A stretch of 64,000 bases of DNA from Paraburkholderia hiiakae. Its GTDB lineage: Bacteria > Pseudomonadota > Gammaproteobacteria > Burkholderiales > Burkholderiaceae. The stretch's first letter is position 1. Every line of letters starts with the position of its first letter. Location of the stretch: NCBI RefSeq assembly GCF_904848665.1, contig NZ_CAJHCQ010000008.1, forward strand, positions 124,001 to 188,000, written 5' to 3'. Positions 59,482 to 64,000 of the stretch are shown here, piece after piece. The notes beneath the pieces are model-generated. The model saw only the letters and a list, made by a program, of their open reading frames with translations, did no database searches and was not told the origin of the DNA. Made by a program: the position numbers and the translations under genes.

Positions 59482-59964
59482 TCAGAGCTGCTTTTCGATG
59501 TCCGCTGCGATCGCCTCAGGCTTCGTCACGGGCGCGTAGCGCTTCACCACGCCGCCGTCGCGGTCGACCAGAAACTTCGTGAAGTTCCACTTGATGCCTT
59601 CGAGCCCGAGGAGCCCCGGCGCCTCGCCCGTGAGCCAGCGATACAGTGGGTGTGCGTTCGCCCCGTTCACGTCGATCTTCTCGAACATCGGAAACGTGAC
59701 GCCGTAGTTCTTCTCGCAGAAGCTGCCGATCTGCGCGGCGTCGCCGGGCTCCTGCTTGCCGAACTGGTTGCACGGAAAGCCGAGCACCGCGAGCCCGCGC
59801 GCGGCGTACTGGTCGTAGAGCTTTTGCAGGCCCGCGTACTGCGGCGTGAATCCGCACTCGCTCGCGGTGTTGACGATCAGGAGCACCTTGCCCGTATAGC
59901 GCTCGAGGCTCACCGGCTCGCCGCCGCCGAGCGGTTGCGCCGAAAACGAATAGATCGATGTCAT
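59482..59964 (-). CDS. Glutathione peroxidase (Cys type)
   Basis: A 160-residue thioredoxin-fold peroxidase. The catalytic residue is Cys in NTASECGFTPQYAGLQ (about residue 37), not selenocysteine. FPCNQFGKQEPG and WNFTKFLVDRDG supply the Gln and Trp of the active site. Such bacterial enzymes reduce peroxides with thioredoxin or glutathione, probably in the cytoplasm since no signal peptide is seen. It is convergent with cls with only 26 nt between them and no visible terminator. Confidence 0.94.
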   Translation of the reverse strand: MTSIYSFSAQPLGGGEPVSLERYTGKVLLIVNTASECGFTPQYAGLQKLYDQYAARGLAVLGFPCNQFGKQEPGDAAQIGSFCEKNYGVTFPMFEKIDVNGANAHPLYRWLTGEAPGLLGLEGIKWNFTKFLVDRDGGVVKRYAPVTKPEAIAADIEKQL

Positions 59965-60125
59965 CTGGCTCTCCCGTGGAAAAGCGCCAGTCTACGTGAG
60001 AAAGCATGCAATTAGCACTCGACCAAACGGCTAGCCGTTCGGCCAATGCCGGCCGGAGCGCGCCCAGGCTGCGCGCCCCGGTCTAAAATAGCGCTTTCTT
60101 TCGTTTTCTTCCTGCCGGCGCCGTC

Positions 60126-62075
<1,950 letters not shown>

Positions 62076-62167
62076 CGCAGCTTATAGTGGCCGCTGCGGT
62101 GGCCACTGCGTCACCATCGCGGCGCTAGCCGCGCTTTTCGCCAAGAATATTCGCCAGGGAGCCACGA

Positions 62168-63406
62168 GTGTCGTCACCCGCCGCATTGCAGGGCCTTCGC
62201 GTACTGGATCTGACCCGCCTCCTGCCCGGGCCCGTAGCCACCTTGCGGCTCGCGGAAATGGGCGCCGATGTCCTGAAGATCGAACCGCCCGGCGCGGGCG
62301 ACGCGGCGCGCGTGATGATGCAAAGCGCAGTGGACGAAGTGGCCGCGCGCCCCGGTGCGTTCTATCGCCTCGTCAACCGCGGCAAGCGCGAAACCCGCGT
62401 CGATTTGAAGACTGAGAGCGGCCGATCGGTGTTGTTCGCGCTCGCGCGTGACGCCGACGTGCTGGTCGAAAGTTTCCGGCCCGGGGTGATGGACCGCCTC
62501 GGCGTAGGCTACGAGACATTGCGCAAGGTCAATCCGAAACTCGTCTACTGCGCGATCACGGGCTACGGCTCGACCGGCCCGTTCGCCGGCCATCCGGGCC
62601 ATGACATCAACTATGTCGCCTATTCGGGAGTACTAGACCAACTGGCCTCGCGCGACGGCACGCCGGTGCTGCCCAATTTTCAGATCGCCGACCTGCTCGG
62701 CGGCGCGCTCAGCGCGGTCACACAGATTCTCGCGGCGCTCTGGCATGTGGCACGTGGCGGCGAGGGCCGTTTCGTCGACGTTTCGATGGCGCACGCGAGC
62801 TACGCGCACAACGTGATCGCCCAGGTCGCGCTAGCCAACGACGACGCCGCGGCGCTGCAGCCAGGCGGCGGCCTGCTCAACGGCGGTGTGCCCTGCTACA
62901 ACCTCTATCGCACTCAGGACGGGCGGTGGCTCGCGGTCGGCGCGCTCGAATTGAAGTTCTGGCAGACGCTATGCCAGGCCATTGGCCGCGACGACTGGGC
63001 CGAGCGGCACTGGAGTCTTGGCCAGGCAATTGGTGGCGCGGATGCCGCCGCGCTCACGCGCGAACTGGCGGCCATCATCGAGTCGGAGTCGTTGCAGACC
63101 TGGATCGACCGTCTGGAGGCAATCGACACCTGTGTTTCGCCAGTCCTCACGCCAGGCGAGGCTTCGCGCCATCCCCTCTTCAATGCCGAAGTGCTGCAAG
63201 CCATGATGGACGAAATGTCCGCCCGGCAGACGCAGCAGGCCGCGCCCGGTATGCAGGCTGCGCCTTTTCAGCCAGGCGGTGAGCCGCAAGGCGCGCATTC
63301 CTTCCAATCCGCCCGGCCGGTCCAACCCACCCAACCCGGCCAGGGTGCCGACACCTCGGGCGCGCCTGGCGGGAAAAAGCCCTTCACCTACGGTCCTTGG
63401 GGCTAG
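62168..63406 (+). CDS. CaiB/BaiF-family CoA transferase with atypical C-terminus
   Basis: A 412-residue class III CoA transferase or alpha-methylacyl-CoA racemase. It begins LQGLRVLDLTRLLPGPVATLRLAEMGADVLKIEPP, with VLVESFRPGVMDRLGVGYETL, YGSTGPFAGHPGHDINYVA and the catalytic Asp in PVLPNFQIADLLGGALS (about residue 178). After SRHPLFNAEV the usual C-terminal segment is replaced by a Gln/Pro/Gly-rich stretch of about 75 residues ending GGKKPFTYGPWG. The acyl-CoA substrate is unknown. It starts with GTG; CAGGGAG lies upstream. Confidence 0.88.
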   Translation: MSSPAALQGLRVLDLTRLLPGPVATLRLAEMGADVLKIEPPGAGDAARVMMQSAVDEVAARPGAFYRLVNRGKRETRVDLKTESGRSVLFALARDADVLVESFRPGVMDRLGVGYETLRKVNPKLVYCAITGYGSTGPFAGHPGHDINYVAYSGVLDQLASRDGTPVLPNFQIADLLGGALSAVTQILAALWHVARGGEGRFVDVSMAHASYAHNVIAQVALANDDAAALQPGGGLLNGGVPCYNLYRTQDGRWLAVGALELKFWQTLCQAIGRDDWAERHWSLGQAIGGADAAALTRELAAIIESESLQTWIDRLEAIDTCVSPVLTPGEASRHPLFNAEVLQAMMDEMSARQTQQAAPGMQAAPFQPGGEPQGAHSFQSARPVQPTQPGQGADTSGAPGGKKPFTYGPWG

Positions 63407-63446
63407 CCCCCCGCGGCGCACGCCACACCATGCGTGAGCACAATGC

Positions 63447-63480
63447 AAAATGGGCGCCTCGCAGCGCCCATTTTTTCGTT
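63447..63480 (+). terminator. Bidirectional terminator after the CoA transferase gene
   Basis: Perfect 11-bp stem (AAAATGGGCGC at 63447-63457 with GCGCCCATTTT at 63464-63474), a 6-nt loop and a T-run TTTTTT. It also overlaps the end of the convergent DUF2866 gene. Confidence 0.92.
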
Positions 63481-63743
63481 TAGCGTCGTGGCAGCGTTTG
63501 CCGCGGCAACCGCTCGTCGTCGTACATCACGTACTTGCGGCCTTCCACGTGATGCGCAATGGTGCTGCGCACCTCGGCCGCCGTCACGTCTTCCGCCACG
63601 ACGCGGCGCGAAATGCGCCCGTCGCCATCGATCCACTCGACGATGCGGCACGTGCTGCCCCAGGGTTGCATGAGCGGCTCGGAAACCCGGCAGCCGCGCA
63701 CGACGATCGAACGACCGTCGAAGGACGTATCAGTCTGTTTCAA
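63480..63743 (-). CDS. DUF2866-like small protein
   Basis: An 87-residue protein of unknown function that resembles the DUF2866 family of Burkholderiaceae, with CRIVEWIDGDGRISRRVVAED and IAHHVEGRKYVMYDDERLP. No ATG is available at the start. I chose TTG at 63743 because AAGGA lies 7 nt upstream; GTG at 63767 and TTG at 63785 are alternatives that would add 8 or 14 residues. No signal peptide or membrane segment is seen. Confidence 0.68.
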   Translation of the reverse strand: MKQTDTSFDGRSIVVRGCRVSEPLMQPWGSTCRIVEWIDGDGRISRRVVAEDVTAAEVRSTIAHHVEGRKYVMYDDERLPRQTLPRR

Positions 63744-63883
63744 GTCGCTATCCTTTCCGTTCGACACGGTTGAACATCGCGCCAAGGATAGGGAAAACGA
63801 CGTGCGAAATGGTTACAGTCGAAACCAGGGTTGTTACTAATCATTACGCGACAGTACAAGCCCTCGGCGCCCGCGCGGCATGG

Positions 63884-64000
63884 TTATTCCAGTTCGCGTA
63901 CCCGATCGATCGCTTCCTCGAGACGCTCCACGGCAATCACCTGTAAACCTTCGATCGGTTGTTTCGGCGCATTGGCGCGGGGAATCAGGGCGCATGAAAA
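63884..64000 (-). CDS. radA: DNA repair protein RadA, C-terminal end
   Basis: The last 38 residues of a protein cut by the right edge: ALIPRANAPKQPIEGLQVIAVERLEEAIDRVRELE. This matches the end of the Lon-protease-like C-terminal domain of RadA/Sms, the ATPase that promotes branch migration in recombination. The body of the gene, with its zinc finger and RecA core, lies outside the window. Assignment rests on this short but distinctive tail. Confidence 0.8.
   Translation of the reverse strand, partial: FSCALIPRANAPKQPIEGLQVIAVERLEEAIDRVRELE

Overview
The window is a stretch of core chromosome from a GC-rich betaproteobacterium of the Burkholderiaceae. Paraburkholderia, Caballeronia or Burkholderia sensu lato is most likely. 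The inference rests on strong GC third-position bias and on gene orders typical of that group: rpsB-tsf-pyrH-frr-uppS-cdsA-dxr-rseP-bamA-skp-lpxD-fabZ-lpxA-lpxB-rnhB, smc-zipA-ligA, dapC-dapD-arsC-like-dapE-prmB, guaB-orf-guaA, and ppsA facing ppsR. Species cannot be fixed from the sequence alone. I see no tRNA, rRNA, insertion sequence, prophage or CRISPR array.

Layout. Positions 1-1533 (minus) carry a DUF1992 gene, tadA and the start of ldcA. A tiny lipoprotein gene follows (1776-1946), then an aromatic aminotransferase and an AroP-like permease facing an Lrp-type regulator (2036-5398). A sugar ABC transporter in the order ATPase, permease, binding protein fills 5610-8643. The guanine-nucleotide genes guaB, a membrane ORF and guaA run on the minus strand (8908-12873). 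After a DMT permease come ratA/rnfH divergent from smpB, an SPFH/NfeD pair, and divergent ppsA/ppsR (13143-20936). From 21009 to 37343 the minus strand is a long envelope and translation cluster: an rRNA methyltransferase, lipid A genes, Skp, BamA, RseP, Dxr, CdsA, UppS, Frr, PyrH, EF-Ts and ribosomal protein S2. The plus strand then carries map, glnD and an rluF-like pseudouridine synthase with a large repetitive N-terminus (37750-43595). Next come def, ligA, zipA, smc and a second DMT permease (minus, 43674-52841). The lysine/diaminopimelate genes, prmB and cls follow on the plus strand (53153-59455). The right end holds a glutathione peroxidase, a YheS-like ABC-F protein, a CaiB-family CoA transferase, a DUF2866 protein and the 3' end of radA.

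The genes are overwhelmingly housekeeping: outer-membrane biogenesis (lipid A, BAM, Skp, sigma-E protease, isoprenoid and phospholipid precursors), translation (S2, EF-Ts, RRF, SmpB, deformylase, methionine aminopeptidase, rRNA/tRNA/L3 modification), cell division and chromosome maintenance (SMC, ZipA, LigA, RadA), and nitrogen, purine and lysine metabolism. Most convergent gene pairs share one symmetric hairpin terminator.

I found no undescribed multi-gene system. The most unusual signals are the 12-copy 69-bp in-frame repeat in the rluF-like gene, the hairpin with tandem AAGCGCTA units between the sugar ABC genes, a related inverted repeat over the guaB promoter, a 56-residue Gly/Cys-rich lipoprotein, and an atypical C-terminal tail on the CaiB-family protein.
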